From contig CP092886.1 in NCBI GenBank assembly GCA_030710605.1, positions 56,226,803-56,290,802 of the forward strand: 64,000 nt of DNA, in the 5' to 3' direction. The notes under the pieces are model-generated. The model worked only from the letters and a program-made list of their open reading frames with translations, was not told where the DNA came from and did no database searches. Each line of letters begins with the position of its first letter. Within the stretch, counting starts at the first letter, position 1. Of this stretch, positions 10,273 through 22,389 are shown piece by piece. The translations under genes were made by a program, and so were the position numbers. The stretch comes from Cordylochernes scorpioides (taxonomy: Eukaryota > Arthropoda > Arachnida > Pseudoscorpiones > Chernetidae).

Positions 10273-13209
10273 GTTCGTTGTTCACATACATATTGAACGT
10301 AAAACTGGAGCAGTGTCCTTGTGCTGACGAGTGACATGGGCTGAAACCATGTCTGAACATTTTCCTTTGTAAACTTGTAACAGATGGTGTTGGGGCAAAT
10401 ATAAACGGTGTGAATAATCTCTGTGCAGAAAGATTCTAAAATAATATCTCTCACTGATTTTCATTCTTTTGATTATGAATATTATCGGACCAGACGACCC
10501 TCAGTGGGATTCGTCTGATGGAAATAATATTTAGAATTTTTCCCTATTGACCTTATATATCTTATATATACGATTAATAAAATTATATTCAATATCAATC
10601 TCTCTCTTTCCGCATTCTTACCTTCCTATTTATGAACCTTTTGGTAAAGATATAAAAAACAGCGTAAAGGTTTATATATTTGACCACTATATATAATAAT
10701 AAAAAAATCAGTTAAACAAATATATCATGTCTTATCTTCCGCTCCAATAGGGAAGCCATCCTTCTGTTTTTTCATAGCCTCTCCAAGTTTATGTACGCGC
10801 TCCTTGAGAACTCATCCTATTCCTTACAATTTATTCTGTAATAGCTATTTTCTCAGCTGGAAACACATAGCTATGGACTATCTCTCGTATAAGTGCGTAT
10901 TAGGTCAATATTAAAGTTTACTTGTATAAGGGTCATTAGGTTTTAAAGAATATGTCTTACATATTTGTTAGAAAAGTGTATTGAAGAATTACTGCATCAA
11001 CTTAGGAAACAGTTCTCCCTTCTTATTAGTAGATTTGACTTACTTAGGGATGTTATGAGGGGTCAATCGGTTTTAAAATGATATTTTTCGGTTTAATTTG
11101 GCTCTTCATTATTAATATAAACCTGAGAATCTCGAGTTAATGTATTTTCTACGGCACATTGGTTGCCGCGCCCAAGTTTGTGGCAGTTATTGCCTGACCG
11201 AGATTTATCGTCAAGCCTGAGATTATTGTGAAGGAGAAATATAAGGAGAGCCATATCTCCTCTAATGCCCGTTGTCCGGCCGGACAGGTGCAAATGTAAT
11301 CAAGCTGAGAGGGCGTCTTCCTAATAGGCCGGAGTTTGTTAGCCGCTAAGTTATGGCCGGAGATAAAGCGCGACGTCTGGAATATGAATATAAATTTGGA
11401 GAGCGGAGGCAAAATGCCTTTGTTTTCTACGAGCAGAGAAATGCATTTAGTTTTTTTCTGATCATAAACTAGAAAGGCTAGAAGTGTTTATGGCTTTTTT
11501 GAAGAAAAATTCTCTTATTTATCTCTTCTTGACATTTTTTCATGTCCCTAGTTTCTCTAATAAATAAATATCTAGACGGATGGCCGTGTCGACATTTTGT
11601 CCCCAATATATCTCGCCCGTTAGAGCTTTCTTAGAGATTTTAGTGGTGATAGATTATATTGGTTTTTGAGATCTCTCTAACGGCTTAATATGGTGGCATA
11701 ATGGTAAGCCTAAGGCTTTGCACAGCCGCCAGCCTAAGTTATAGCAGCTTAATATAGTGGCATATTTAACAAGACGTCTCTAGAGTAGCCACACAATAGA
11801 GGGGCTTAGCACAACGTGGCCACAGTTGGGACATCAATCAATAATTTGCAGGAAGCGACGACATAAAAGTTGCGCTATGGCGTCATCTGGAATTTATTGC
11901 TGGCAGGAGGTTAATTGGCGACGGACGGCCTTCTTCTACCTAGCTCGCCTGACTCATCGCTCCTGCTTGCCTTGCAGTCGTAGCGATTACCCTGACTTAG
12001 AAAAATAGATCACAAACATGTTGTTTCTAGGCAAATTTTGAATATTTATAATTAAAACAAAGATGCACAAGCACGAAATTACAGAAAACACTATTAAGAG
12101 TATTGGAAGGTATAATTATTGTGTGTCAGAGCTTTCCTGGGACCGTCGCAGCTATACTGTTTGAACATTGAATGAACTTCTCTTTGCGATCTGGAACTAT
12201 ATGAACCCGCCTTTTCAAAACCCTACGACACGTGGGTGGGTGAATTGCTAACAAGCATATCGTTGTCGTTTTATTGATACTCTTTAAGATTTATAAAACA
12301 TGCTAAAAGGTACAACTTCCTTAATTTTTGTCCATGAGCGTACATCCGCTATTTAGAAAGGAGTTCAAAGTCGAATATCAATTACTTAAATAAATTCACG
12401 TATATAAATCACGTGTGCATGAGGTTTATTTGACTCCTGAACGCAACCATTGTCTTTGAATAAATGCCTGAAAAATTATATTTTCTCACATTTACAAATT
12501 TTACCGATTGGGAATAGAAAAGACCTATTCGAAGGCAAAAGCCATGACCATCTGAAAGTTATTTCTCTACGCTCTTCAGCATTTTCTCAGCAGTGTATAG
12601 GTGCCTATTGATGGTTAATTTTCAGCCAATTTCAGATATGCATTTATCTACATTAGACCATTTGATGTTGTGGCTTGTTTAATTGGTTAGAATTATAATC
12701 GTGTGAATATTTATATATAATTGAAATGAGGCTGACTAAAACCAAAAAAAAAATGTAGGAGCACGCATACAAAATGTATCTTTAAAAAATTCTTCCACTA
12801 AATGCTATTAAAAAAAAGATTGATCTTGTATCATATTAATAGTTTTAAGTACTCTTATAATCAATTAAAGAAATAATCCCTTGTAACAATATTGAGTAAA
12901 AATATCAGGCCTCTAGAGAAAGGTATATTTTCTGATATTTTAATCTCTAGCTTTCGGGCCCGACTGCCTTTCTACAAGATAAAACACCGTACAATGATTC
13001 GCCAATAGAACACGAGTTAAAATATAATCAAATACTATTTCACATAATTAACAAAAAATCTGTAGATATAAAATTGATGAAAAATACTGCATCAGATTGC
13101 GGATTCGCTAATGCCCTGATGGAGAAGAAGTCTTCTTTACATGACGTAACCAATATATTGAGGAGTCGATATGGTTATAAATGTTGTATAAAATTCATGA
13201 ATAAGAGAA
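10273..13209. other. Unique DNA without a gene; GC-richer block at 11110-11420
   Basis: No credible coding region. The 11110-11420 block is GC-richer and non-repetitive (several CCGG and GGCCGGA words). Its overlapping 66- and 87-codon minus-strand frames match nothing recognised, so it is a candidate non-coding conserved island. At 11570-11690 a short inverted pair CCGTTAGAG/CTCTAACGG is visible. At 11696-11800 a TGGCATAATGG word resembles a pol III A box without a convincing B box. At about 12296-12350 lies a partial copy of MITE family D (compare 42306-42415). Confidence 0.4.
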
Positions 13210-14290
13210 AATTGAGCAATAACCCTTTTTCCTGTGATTGGACAAGAACCTTTGGATGGTCCATGGTAGATGTATTACAGAGGAATGGCATTGTTCTTTT
13301 AGAAAGAGAGAAATCTTCAGGTATCAATATGGTTAAGGCAAAGTTGTTATATATTGGAATATTGTGCATTAGTTTCTTTGATTAGACAAGGACTTTTTTG
13401 AATGGTCCACAGTGAATGTACTAGAGAGGAATGGCATTGGTCGAAACCTTAGGTATCAATATAGTTAACGAAGTTGTACATATATTGGAATATTATAAAT
13501 GATAGTATTAGTTTCTTTGGCTAGAAAATGATCTTTGGATGGTCCTCAGTGAATGTACTAGAGAGGAATGGCATTATTTGAGAGATATAGAAAGCTTTAG
13601 GTATCAATATGGCTAACAAAGTTGTACATATATATTAGAATATGATAATTTCTTTTAGTTTCTTTGGCTAGACAAGGACTTCTTTTGGATGGTTCACAGT
13701 GAATGTACTAGAGAGGAATGGCATTATTTGAGAGATATAGAAACCTTTAGGTATCAATATAGTTAACGAAGTTGTACATATATTGGAATATTATAAATGA
13801 TAGTATTAGTTTCTTTGGCTAGAAAATGATCTTTGGATGGTCCTCAGTGAATGTACTAGAGAGGAATGGCATTATTTGAGAGATATAGAAACCTTTAGGT
13901 ATCAATATGGTTAACGAAGTTGTACATATATATTAGAATATGATCATTTCTTTTAGTTTCTTTGGCTAGACAAGGACTTCCTTTGGATGGTTCACAGTGA
14001 ATGTACTAGAGAGGAATGGAATTGGTTGAGAAAGTGAGAAACCTTTAGGTATCAATATGGTTAAGGAAGTTATACATATATTAAAATATTGTGTATGATA
14101 GCATTGGTTGTTTTTTTTTACTAGAGAAGGACTTTGATTTGTCCAGTAAACCTGTTGTAGAGAGGAATGGCTCTGATCGAAACCTTCAGGTATCAATATG
14201 GTTAACGAAGTTGGACATATTTTGGAATATCGTTCAAGATAGTATTGGTTACTTTGACTGTATTAAGATTTATGGTTTTTCTAGCGACTG
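13210..14290. repeat. Tandem repeat of about 150 bp, about 7 units
   Basis: Blocks GTTTCTTTGGCTAGA, GATGGT.C.CAGTGAATGTA, AGAGAGGAATGGCATT, TTTAGGTATCAATATGG and GTTGTACATATAT recur every 148-150 bases (starts near 13511, 13659, 13809, 13958). Units at 13511 and 13809 are more alike than neighbours, so the newest expansion is a dimer of about 298 bp. The outer units are degenerate. Open frames here (for example 13074-13385) are fragments of the repeat. Confidence 0.9.
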
Positions 14291-14495
14291 TTCCAAGGAG
14301 ACATAACCATAACATTAATGAATGTATCAGCTACACTAAGACCTCATCTAGTCCCAAATTTCTAAGGGAATGCTGCCAATGATAAAAAACACTTAAGAAA
14401 CCTTCGCACATTTATTTGGAATGTAAAAAAAAAATTCTTACACTAAGTAATCTCTCAGTAAAACAATTTCATTAAAATCTCTAATAGGTTTATTT

Positions 14496-14516
14496 GGGGG
14501 GGGGGGGGGGGGGGGG
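14496..14516 (+). repeat. Homopolymer run of 21 G
   Basis: An uninterrupted run of 21 guanines in otherwise AT-rich sequence. It could form a quadruplex, or it may be an assembly artefact of uncertain length. Confidence 0.9.
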
Positions 14517-14679
14517 ATAGAGACACTCATTAATAAGTGACAATTATTTAAAAAATTACAATATTTTACATTTTAAGTTATAGTATCAATTAAAACCATT
14601 TTTAATTATTCAAATTAATAATGTATATATAAATTATATAATTTTAAAAATAAATATTCATAAAAACGAAAAGTGACAT

Positions 14680-15130
14680 TTACGAAAAGCGCGCCATATT
14701 GTAGGGTTCCACAAAAAATGTCCATATCACAGAAACTTCTAGACACATTAGACAATCCGGCACCAGCTCGAGAAAGAAATAAGATATTTCGATGCAGAAG
14801 AAATTTTAAGCAAAAATTCGCCATTAAATGAGGTCAGAGAGCGGCAATCTAACCTCCTCGCATTTTTTTGGGCCAAGAAATAAGCAAATGGAAAACCCCG
14901 CATCGCACTTTCCTTCGTCTCCTCCTCCAATAAGAATATGGGGGCGCGCAAAGAAGAAATTTTAATAATTTGTAGTTTGAAGATTGGCTTTTCTTTGTTT
15001 GTTCTGCTCTCCTCTTCGGATCCAATAAGCCCGGTCTCGTTAAAACTTGGAGACGATCGAAGCTCGCAGTCAAATTGGCTGACGTCACCAGGTGGAGCTG
15101 GCCTAATGACAACGGTCCAATTTTAACATT
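14680..15130. promoter_or_regulatory. Non-repetitive island with CRE and E-box motifs, candidate regulatory element
   Basis: A GC-richer block between AT-rich flanks contains the palindromic CRE TGACGTCA at 15080-15087, followed at once by an E-box CAGGTG (15089-15094). It also has CCAAT words near 14929 and 15019. Short overlapping frames on both strands (62-87 codons) match nothing recognised. The motif cluster suggests an enhancer or distal promoter. No transcription start or first exon can be assigned. Confidence 0.3.
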
Positions 15131-15684
15131 TTTTATTCTTGGATCGATTATTCGATTGAGCAGGGGAGCTGATTGGAAATTATGGCGTGCTCTCCGGACC
15201 TTTTTATTTAGAAGGATTTTTTTTTGGTTTGTTCCTTATCGCCTTGGTTATTAGCAAGATCGGGGGTTTTATTTAGATTGATTGATTGAGCTTGGATCGA
15301 TTCTTGAAATTAATCAAATTTTGCCGCAATGCATCGCTTCATATTTGGGGAATTTTCTTCTGCGCAATGAATTTTTGGTTACTCTCTCTTGAATTGCTAT
15401 TTGTATTAGTTAGCGGGGAGTGGGTGTGTGTAATTAATAACTCACGAATAACTTTTGTTTTTACGTATTTATCAAAAGATTAGAATACTTTTTAATTATT
15501 TAATTTAATTTTCTTTATTATATATTAGGGTGCATATTAATTAAATATAAATATTTAATGGAGTAAATTCTTTATCCGTTTGATAAATAATTATCTGAAA
15601 TTGTAAAGATATATAAATACATATATATAATTAAAAATATCGATATATATAAATATCTGTTTAATTAGAGTATATTAGCAATTA

Positions 15685-17831
15685 CACTGGTCAACAACAT
15701 TTTTGCCCAAGAGAACCTGATGGTGTTTCTAGTGTAACTTTTCATGCTGAACTCAAAATTCTAATCAGAAAATTTCCATCACCCATGGTTTTTGCGTGAC
15801 AGCCTTTTTTTGGTATTGGGATAAATACAGCAAAAAATATTACGTAGGCATTTTTGCATAAACCTTATTACATTACACTAGTGTATCAAAAATATTTTTC
15901 TTTGTCTCAAAATAAACGTCATCTTATCTAAATTTAACTCTTTGTGCTGATTCCAAATATACCATTAGTTTTTTCTATCACGCAAGATTTTTGAGATACA
16001 CCTACTTGAAATTTGGAATTTTTTTAAATATATAGGACTATATGAACGAAATATATTTATTTTATACATATTTTAACTATGTCTCGGCTTTTCAACCTTG
16101 ACACTTCCTAAGAAGTTCTTGCAAACGTTTCTAAAGGAATTCCATGCTGCTGCTTCACTTCATTAAAACTATTTTGAAAATTTCCATCCTGCAGCAATTC
16201 TCGAATCTGAGGTCCAACGAAAATGCCTTCTTTAATTTTCGCATCACTTATGCTAGACTATTTTTGCTTTAAGTAGTAAAATCCACTGGTATTTCGATCC
16301 ATTGCCTTGACAAAGTTCGTCATTAATCTCAGTTTAATATGTAATGGTGGTAAGTAAATATTTTTTTGAATCGATCAGGGGAGGATATACGATATTTTTA
16401 TGTCTTGGAGTAAAGATTTCACGGTTTGGCCAGCTTTTTTTAATGTAATGCCTTTCTCTATCTCTGCTATCCAACTCACACAGAAAACAACGGAGAACAG
16501 CTTTCAAACTAAATTTTTAAGAATCAACGAATAAACGCCACTCTTCTGTATCATGGTCATGACCAAGCGCTTCCATTAGACTAACAACATCATACAATAT
16601 ACTAAATCATTCTCTTGTGAAAAGAAGTCTTGAAATTCATCTTGACGCTCGCGAAAAAAGCAAACTTTTGTGCCTTTATGCAGAAGACTCCAGCCTTTTA
16701 ATCTAGAGCCTAAAAGTTCACTCTGTTTTTTGGATAAATCTAAATCACGTACGAGGTCGTTCAAATCTCCTTGGGTTAACAAATGAGGTTCAGATGAAGC
16801 ACCTGCTTCAAATTTTGTGTCATCCGAATGTTGCTCTCGTCTATCTGAATCATCGTCACTAAATATTACATTTTCAGGAGGCTGTGGCACAGGTAAGATA
16901 TCACTATGAGGAACCGGTCTCATAGCAGAAATAAAATCTGGATATTCAACTGTATGTCTTGATTTGGATGTAATACCTGTAGTCTTTGTCAAACAAAATA
17001 ACAGTCTGAAGAATGGTCTTTAGGTTCCCTCCATATCATTGGAACCGCAAAAGGCATATGACGTTCACCTTTAATCCACCCTGTAAGACGTCGAGCACAA
17101 ATTTCACAATAATAATGAGGAGTCCAAGTCTTATCATGGTCACCGAATTTACAGCCAAAATAAAGTTAATAGCACTTTTTGATGAGCGGTGTAAAGTTTC
17201 GCCTTTGAACTTTGAAAGTAAATTCCCCACAAATGTAACAGAAAATATCAGGAATATTGACACAGTCTAGTTCACACGATTTATAAAAGCAAGTCGATAG
17301 AGAAGAATAAACTGATCATTTCAAATTTACCTGTCACTTCTGCTGCAAATCTATTAAACAAATCGTTAGGTTCAATTTAAATATATATATATGTATTAAA
17401 ACTGTTATTCAGCAAATAGCATTCCAGAGCTTGTCATTATTTTTGAGTTGAAAGCAAAACAGATTGCATTATAAAATAAACATATTTAATTAAAAATTCA
17501 ATAATTAGTTATTTAAATTAATATTTATGATTCTTAAAGAGCAAAATTTAATTAATAACAAATAAAATAAAGCTTTTGGCTCCACATATCAACTCTTCTT
17601 GTCAAAAATAAAGCGCTAGCTAATGTAATGATGTTTACTTAAAAAATGCTTGCGTAACATTTTCTGCATTATTACTGTATATACCAATTTGTAGAAAAAA
17701 TGGTTATCCTGCAAGAACTATTGGTGATGGAAAACTTCTGATTTCATTTTTAAATTCAGCATGAAAAGTTACATTAGAATCCACATCAGGTTTTCTCCGG
17801 CAAAAAAAAAAGTTTTTTTTGTAGACCTGTG
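15685..17831 (-). mobile_element. Decayed DNA transposon with CACTG ends and TTA target duplication
   Basis: The left end CACTGGTC and the right end (reversed CACAGGTC) are bordered by TTA at 15682-15684 and 17832-17834. The subterminal regions are long diverged inverted repeats of roughly 200 bases, sharing GAACCTGATG/AAACCTGATG, GTAACTTTTCATGCTGAA and TTTCCATCACC. Ends of CACTR type with a 3-bp duplication are the signature of the CACTA (EnSpm) superfamily. Whether this element belongs there is inference. The interior carries a minus-strand pseudogene. Confidence 0.75.
16080..17290 (-). pseudogene. Degenerate gene of a widespread uncharacterised invertebrate transposon protein family
   Basis: The minus strand reads, through several stops and shifts, as a protein with Cys pairs (CYICGEF and YYCEICARRLTGW), then WREPKDHSSDCYF, PHSDILPVPQPPE, an acidic stretch and ERQDEFQDFF (readable in 16576-16992). 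Beyond that frame come CFLCELDSRDRERHYI, YLPPLHIKLRLMTNFVKAM and ISDAKIKEGIFVGPQIREL. I recognise this series as a family present in many copies in aphids, spiders and cnidarians and usually annotated only as uncharacterised. The cysteine pairs suggest zinc-binding. Location between terminal inverted repeats argues that it is the transposon's own protein. At least three frame breaks and two in-frame stops make it non-functional. Confidence 0.7.
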
Positions 17832-18304
17832 TTATTTTTATATTTAAAATTTAAATTAATATGAAATTATCAAATTTATAATTAATATATTTCATATGAA
17901 TTGAGTTCTTTTAAAATATATTAGTTTTGAAGATTTTTTAAAATACATTATAAGGAATTTTTATTTTTTTTAAATCATATATTGGGGTATGTTCGACAAA
18001 TTTATACTCGTATTTATGACGGGTAAACTATATTTTCAAATAATTATTTATAACTGGAATATTTTTAAAAATTACACAATTTATATATGCATATATATTG
18101 CGGTAATATAAAATATAAATATATAATATAAAATAGCGGTAATTACTTATGCACCACGATTGATTCCTTCAAAAAAAAAATCCTATGCAAAGCTATCTTC
18201 CATAGCTTCTATGAGATAGCTGAAAGGAGAAATATTGTGTTGATATTATATGAAAATGCTATATTTTTTATTTTTTATTATAATTTCCAGAACAAACTAG
18301 TATG

Positions 18305-18560
18305 TAAAGTCGACCGCCAGATGTCGCGGCTTCCCCTTTATAAAAATCATTGTTGTTGCTTCCTTTGGCCGGCTCAAAACATTTTGTAATTACGTAAACA
18401 CCTAATATTTTCTTTACTTTTACACCTTAAGTGAGGTAATATTTTCTCAAATTATAAATGCTTTACATTAGCACAATTAAAGCAAATTGTGAGATTTGAA
18501 GTATCTTTATTATATTTTACTATAAGAAATTCATGACTGCAACAATACCAATACCATTTA
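18305..18560 (+). repeat. Dispersed repeat family B, copy 1
   Basis: Matches 20675-20920 in direct orientation. Shared blocks: CGACCGCCAGA, CATTGTTGTTG or TATTGTTGTTG, TTTCCT..GGCCGGCTCAAA, TTTTGTAA, AGCACAATTAAAG and ATTGTGA. The 3' end (ATGACTGCAACAATACC against ACGACTGCAAAACAATATC) resembles the 3' part of family A, so the two families may be related. Confidence 0.8.
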
Positions 18561-18609
18561 GAGAGAGAGAGAGAGTACTCAAAAGAACCAGCAATTAATC
18601 TCAACAATG

Positions 18610-18813
18610 AAAATTCGAAACTATTATAGACGCGTATGATTCTATTAAAAATTAAAACAATTTCTACTGCCCTTACTGCAATGGAAAAATTAGTTGGACG
18701 GTTCACCACTTATGAGCCAGGCCCTCACACTAATTTTTCCATTGCAGTAAGGACAGTAGAAATTGATTTATTTTTAAAAGAATCATACGCGTCTATAATA
18801 GTTTCGAATTTTT
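18610..18813. repeat. Fold-back repeat with 85-bp near-perfect arms
   Basis: 18610-18694 is the inverted complement of 18729-18813 with only a handful of differences. The loop of 34 bases contains CACTTATGAGCC. The arms include ACGCGTATGATTCT and ACTGCAATGGAAAAATTAG. The structure fits a hairpin MITE. The small frames on both strands through it (60-85 codons) are artefacts of the palindrome. Confidence 0.9.
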
Positions 18814-19979
18814 ATAACAGATGGCGCGCTAATGCATCATAATCTCAACAATATTTAATATAACAGTAAGCCTAAATATTTATTATGATATATTATCAGT
18901 CTAAGTTTCTCGTCATCAGTTTTTATTCCTCGTGATTTTTTAAGGAAAGAGAGTCAATGGTTTAAATTCCGATTCTCTATTACTTCAGGTACAGATGGTA
19001 AAAACCACGTGAACCACAGAACAATGGTGTCTACACGATATTCGACCTTTTTTCTCCATTAATCTCTTTTTCAGACTTCCGGTATTGAAACTCGAAGCGG
19101 TTTTAACAACACTATTTTCTTCTGACCATGGAAATCTTCGTGGCTCTACGATAGGGATGATTTGCAATGATAAGGATGGAATAGCAATGCTGGATGCTGT
19201 ATATTAGCATATGAGGAATTATGATTTAAATAAAAACGTAAGAAACCATTTTGCAGGTTTACATTATAATTTGGCTCCAAGTAAGCATTATCAAAATAGT
19301 TTCCTTGTGAAGGGCGTCAGCGAGTCACCGAAACGTGGATATAAAATTTACGAAAAAAAAAAAGGTTGAAGCAAATAATTTAAAATCAAATAATTTTAAA
19401 ACGTTTCAGATTAATTCATTTTGTTATATCACTAGGCCAGTGCATAATTATTGCGACTTTTCAACACCTTTTTTTCTATAAAATTTAACATTTTGTTTAT
19501 TTTTTGATGAAAATATTCCTCACTTTTTTTTGGATAATGAAAAGGCTAATATATTTGCATATCCATATTCGCCATATTATTCTATTCAATAGATATTAAG
19601 AAGCAATATAAAATGCTCTCACATAGCGCAAATGAGGTGAAGAGAGAATGAAGATCGAACATTTCAAATAGGGGTTCCTAACTCCCAAAAATACAAAAAA
19701 AAAAAACACAGAGTGTTTTGAGTTTTAAATATTAAATAATATTTCCAAATCTCGTCTTTTATCCCATTCCTTCGGGAACAAAAGTAATGCATAACAAGTG
19801 AGGTGTGAATGTAGACAAACCGAGCATGTGACATTGGTTGAGAATTCTAATCCCACACAGAAAGGACATATTCAGAAATTGAAAGTTACTTTCCACTCAA
19901 GATTGGGTAGTCAAATTTTATAAACATAATTGGATTCTGCGTGACTTTGAAAAAAGAAGTTTTATGTAAAAGCCAAGTG

Positions 19980-20420
19980 CATATTTGATGTAGAGGAGGC
20001 CCATCTCTATGTCCGCTGGGCACGCACGGCCCCATCCATAATGCACACGCCCGCCACCATTTCTGCCATGTAATAGAATAACTTACAACGTGAATCTATA
20101 ATGCGACAGTTTAATGACCTCTAGTCAAATTCTACAAAGTCTCGAGGGAACCGGGGAATCAATAGAAGAGCTTCCCATATCCCCATTTGCTCAAATGCAA
20201 ATTGTATTTAGCAACTACATTATTAAGTATGGGGGAAGTCATGAAATATTAGCTCGCTGCCGCCATTCTTTATGCATATGAGATTTTAATTCGCAGAGAG
20301 AGAAAACTTCATATTTAATGAGGAGGAGTGGGCAACATGTACATGAGGTGGGTGCGCTTCTATTGCCGCTCAGTATACAGATTGATTTAAAGAGAGTGGA
20401 ACAAATATAAATACATATAA
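19980..20420. promoter_or_regulatory. Non-repetitive island with octamer motif, candidate enhancer-like element
   Basis: A GC-balanced unique block contains the consensus POU octamer ATGCAAAT at 20195-20202 and homeodomain-type AT words such as TTTAATGAG, inside otherwise low-complexity DNA. No coding frame longer than 74 codons crosses it. A regulatory role is inferred from motif content and from contrast with the flanks. Confidence 0.3.
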
Positions 20421-20674
20421 TCGGAGCATTATTCTTCAATAGCTGAATAGCACACATGTTCAATCCTATCTTCTATTTATATGTAGAATCCCACTTTATT
20501 GCTATTTTTATCATTTATAGAGGGTTTCTTCAGAATTGCAGGTGAATGAAATATTTACTGAAATTTGTGTTCAGGAGTATCTAAATTTCGTGACTGATAT
20601 GCTGGCAACGCTTATATATATATGTTATAGAAAATTTGTTTTATTTCAAAATTATAATTTCATAGATTAAACTT

Positions 20675-20920
20675 TTCTGTTAAATCGACCGCCAGAGGTC
20701 TCGCTTTCCTTTTATATAACTTATTGTTGTTGTTTCCTGATGGCCGGCTCAAACCTTTTGTAAATTATGTAAATAAGTTTTTAATTTTTTTATTTTTGCC
20801 CCTCAAATCAGGTATTTATCCCTTAATTATGTTTTTATCAGCACAATTAAAGAAAATTGTGATACAAAGTTAATTTTATTTAATTATTATCACGACTGCA
20901 AAACAATATCACATACTAAT
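20675..20920 (+). repeat. Dispersed repeat family B, copy 2
   Basis: Diverged direct copy of 18305-18560, with the same order of blocks from the CGACCGCCAGA word to the CACGACTGCAAAAC end. Confidence 0.8.
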
Positions 20921-21049
20921 AGATGCCAAGATCAAGCAAATGCTCAACAATATTCTCTATTCTCAAAATAATCAGCATCAAGTAATAATTCTTTATAACT
21001 CAAATATTCAAAAATCAACAGAAAATCTTTTTTTTGTAATATATATATA

Positions 21050-21310
21050 CACCAATACCTCGCTTTGCGTTTTTTTCGAAGTTGCGTCGCTGCTTAATTT
21101 TTACTGATTTTCACTGTGCGTCGTTAGATTTTCGAAGTTGCGTTGTTTTGGATTCGAGTCTTTAGTTTTTTTTTTTTTTTATTTTTTTTTCCTAAAATAT
21201 GGCAACACCTTTGTTTTTGATTGCGCCTTCACATATTTTCACTTTGCGTCGTTTCAATTTGCGTCGTGTTTTTTTGGAACGTAACCCCGACGCAAAGCGA
21301 GGTATGGGTG
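21050..21310. mobile_element. MITE of 261 bp with TA target duplication
   Basis: The left terminus CACCAATACCTCGCTTTGCG and the right terminus (reversed CACCCATACCTCGCTTTGCG) are inverted repeats, each bordered by TA (21048-21049 and 21311-21312). The interior repeats GTTGCGTCG/TTGCGTCG words in both orientations and has a long T run. The ACCTCGCTTTGCG core resembles pogo/Tigger-class termini, so it may be mobilised by a pogo-type transposase. It has no coding capacity. Confidence 0.85.
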
Positions 21311-21319
21311 TATTAACAA

Positions 21320-21430
21320 CAAAAAAGGCATATCCTGACTGCTCACATGATTTGTTTTATATGGCAGAGCGATATCTAGTGCAAGAGGATATATGCCTTT
21401 TTGTTTTTAATATCAACACCTGACCTTTTA
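21320..21430. repeat. Palindromic repeat family C, copy 1 (diverged)
   Basis: Starts AAAAAAGGCATATCCTGACTG and ends GCCTTTTTGTTTTTAATATC, with the internal words CTCACATGA and GGCAGAGCGATATCTAGTG. It corresponds to 40415-40580 and to the larger hairpin at 62883-63074. Confidence 0.7.
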
Positions 21431-22389
21431 TCTATTTTTTTCTTTTATTTTTTTCACAAACACATATATATAAATGATTGCGATATTATAGGAAGTTTAT
21501 ATAAAATACTCTTATATAGTATAACTTGAAATGCTATAAAATAGCGTAATTCACACAAAACCCTTTAATTTAAACTTAAATATATCTTAGGGTTTTCGTT
21601 AAATAGGTTAATCTTTGGTATATTTCTTGAATGAAAGAATATACATACAATTTCTAATTATTTTATAAAATTCCAAAAAACATATGTCAATATAATATTG
21701 ATATAGCCCAGAAAATGTTATCCATAGTGTACACAGAGCTGTGTTTACTTCTACTTTACAAACGGATTGCATAACTACTTCACTTTTAGATGTGGTTCGA
21801 TCTGGAACTTGCAAGATGCAAAGATATGATGTTTCCGTATGAATTGATTCTTTCAAGTGTTGAGTGTGTGGATTTCATTTACATTCTTTATTATTCTATA
21901 ATACATTTGTAAATACCTATTCATTTTATCAATTATTTTCTTAAATTATTTTAATTTGGCCACTATTTTTTTGGAATGTCATTCATATTTTAGAACGGCG
22001 TATTTTGTAGAGTGATTCTGCTCTCGAAGTTTAAATATTTATTTCAGTGGGATTTAAAAAAAAAAACATTCCTTAAATGATAATAAAATATTTTTTTTCG
22101 TGGTGAAATGATTTGATCCTACATTTGCATCAAAGATGGATTTATACAGGATTAATGAACTCATTATTTAGGCTATTGTATTGATATAATAGCGCTTTGA
22201 TGCTGCCTAATGATCGAAATCTAATCGAAAACGCAAGTTCAGCTTATCAATAACTTCTAGTTGTTTAGTTATAATTCACAATCAATCGCATCTTTCCATT
22301 GGCGTGGACTGCTTCTGTAATCCGGGATAAAGGTTGAAATACCATTGCTTACCTAAGATTGTAAGATTTCGATGGCAATGATCAAATAC
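21431..22389. other. AT-rich unique DNA, no gene seen
   Basis: No repeat or coding sequence is recognised. An 82-codon minus-strand frame at 21608-21856 has no known domain. Confidence 0.45.

Noticed and set aside
11690..11800. tRNA-derived SINE head (TGGCATAATGG)
   Set aside because: An A-box-like word is present, but no B box at the right distance, no A-tail and no second copy are seen.
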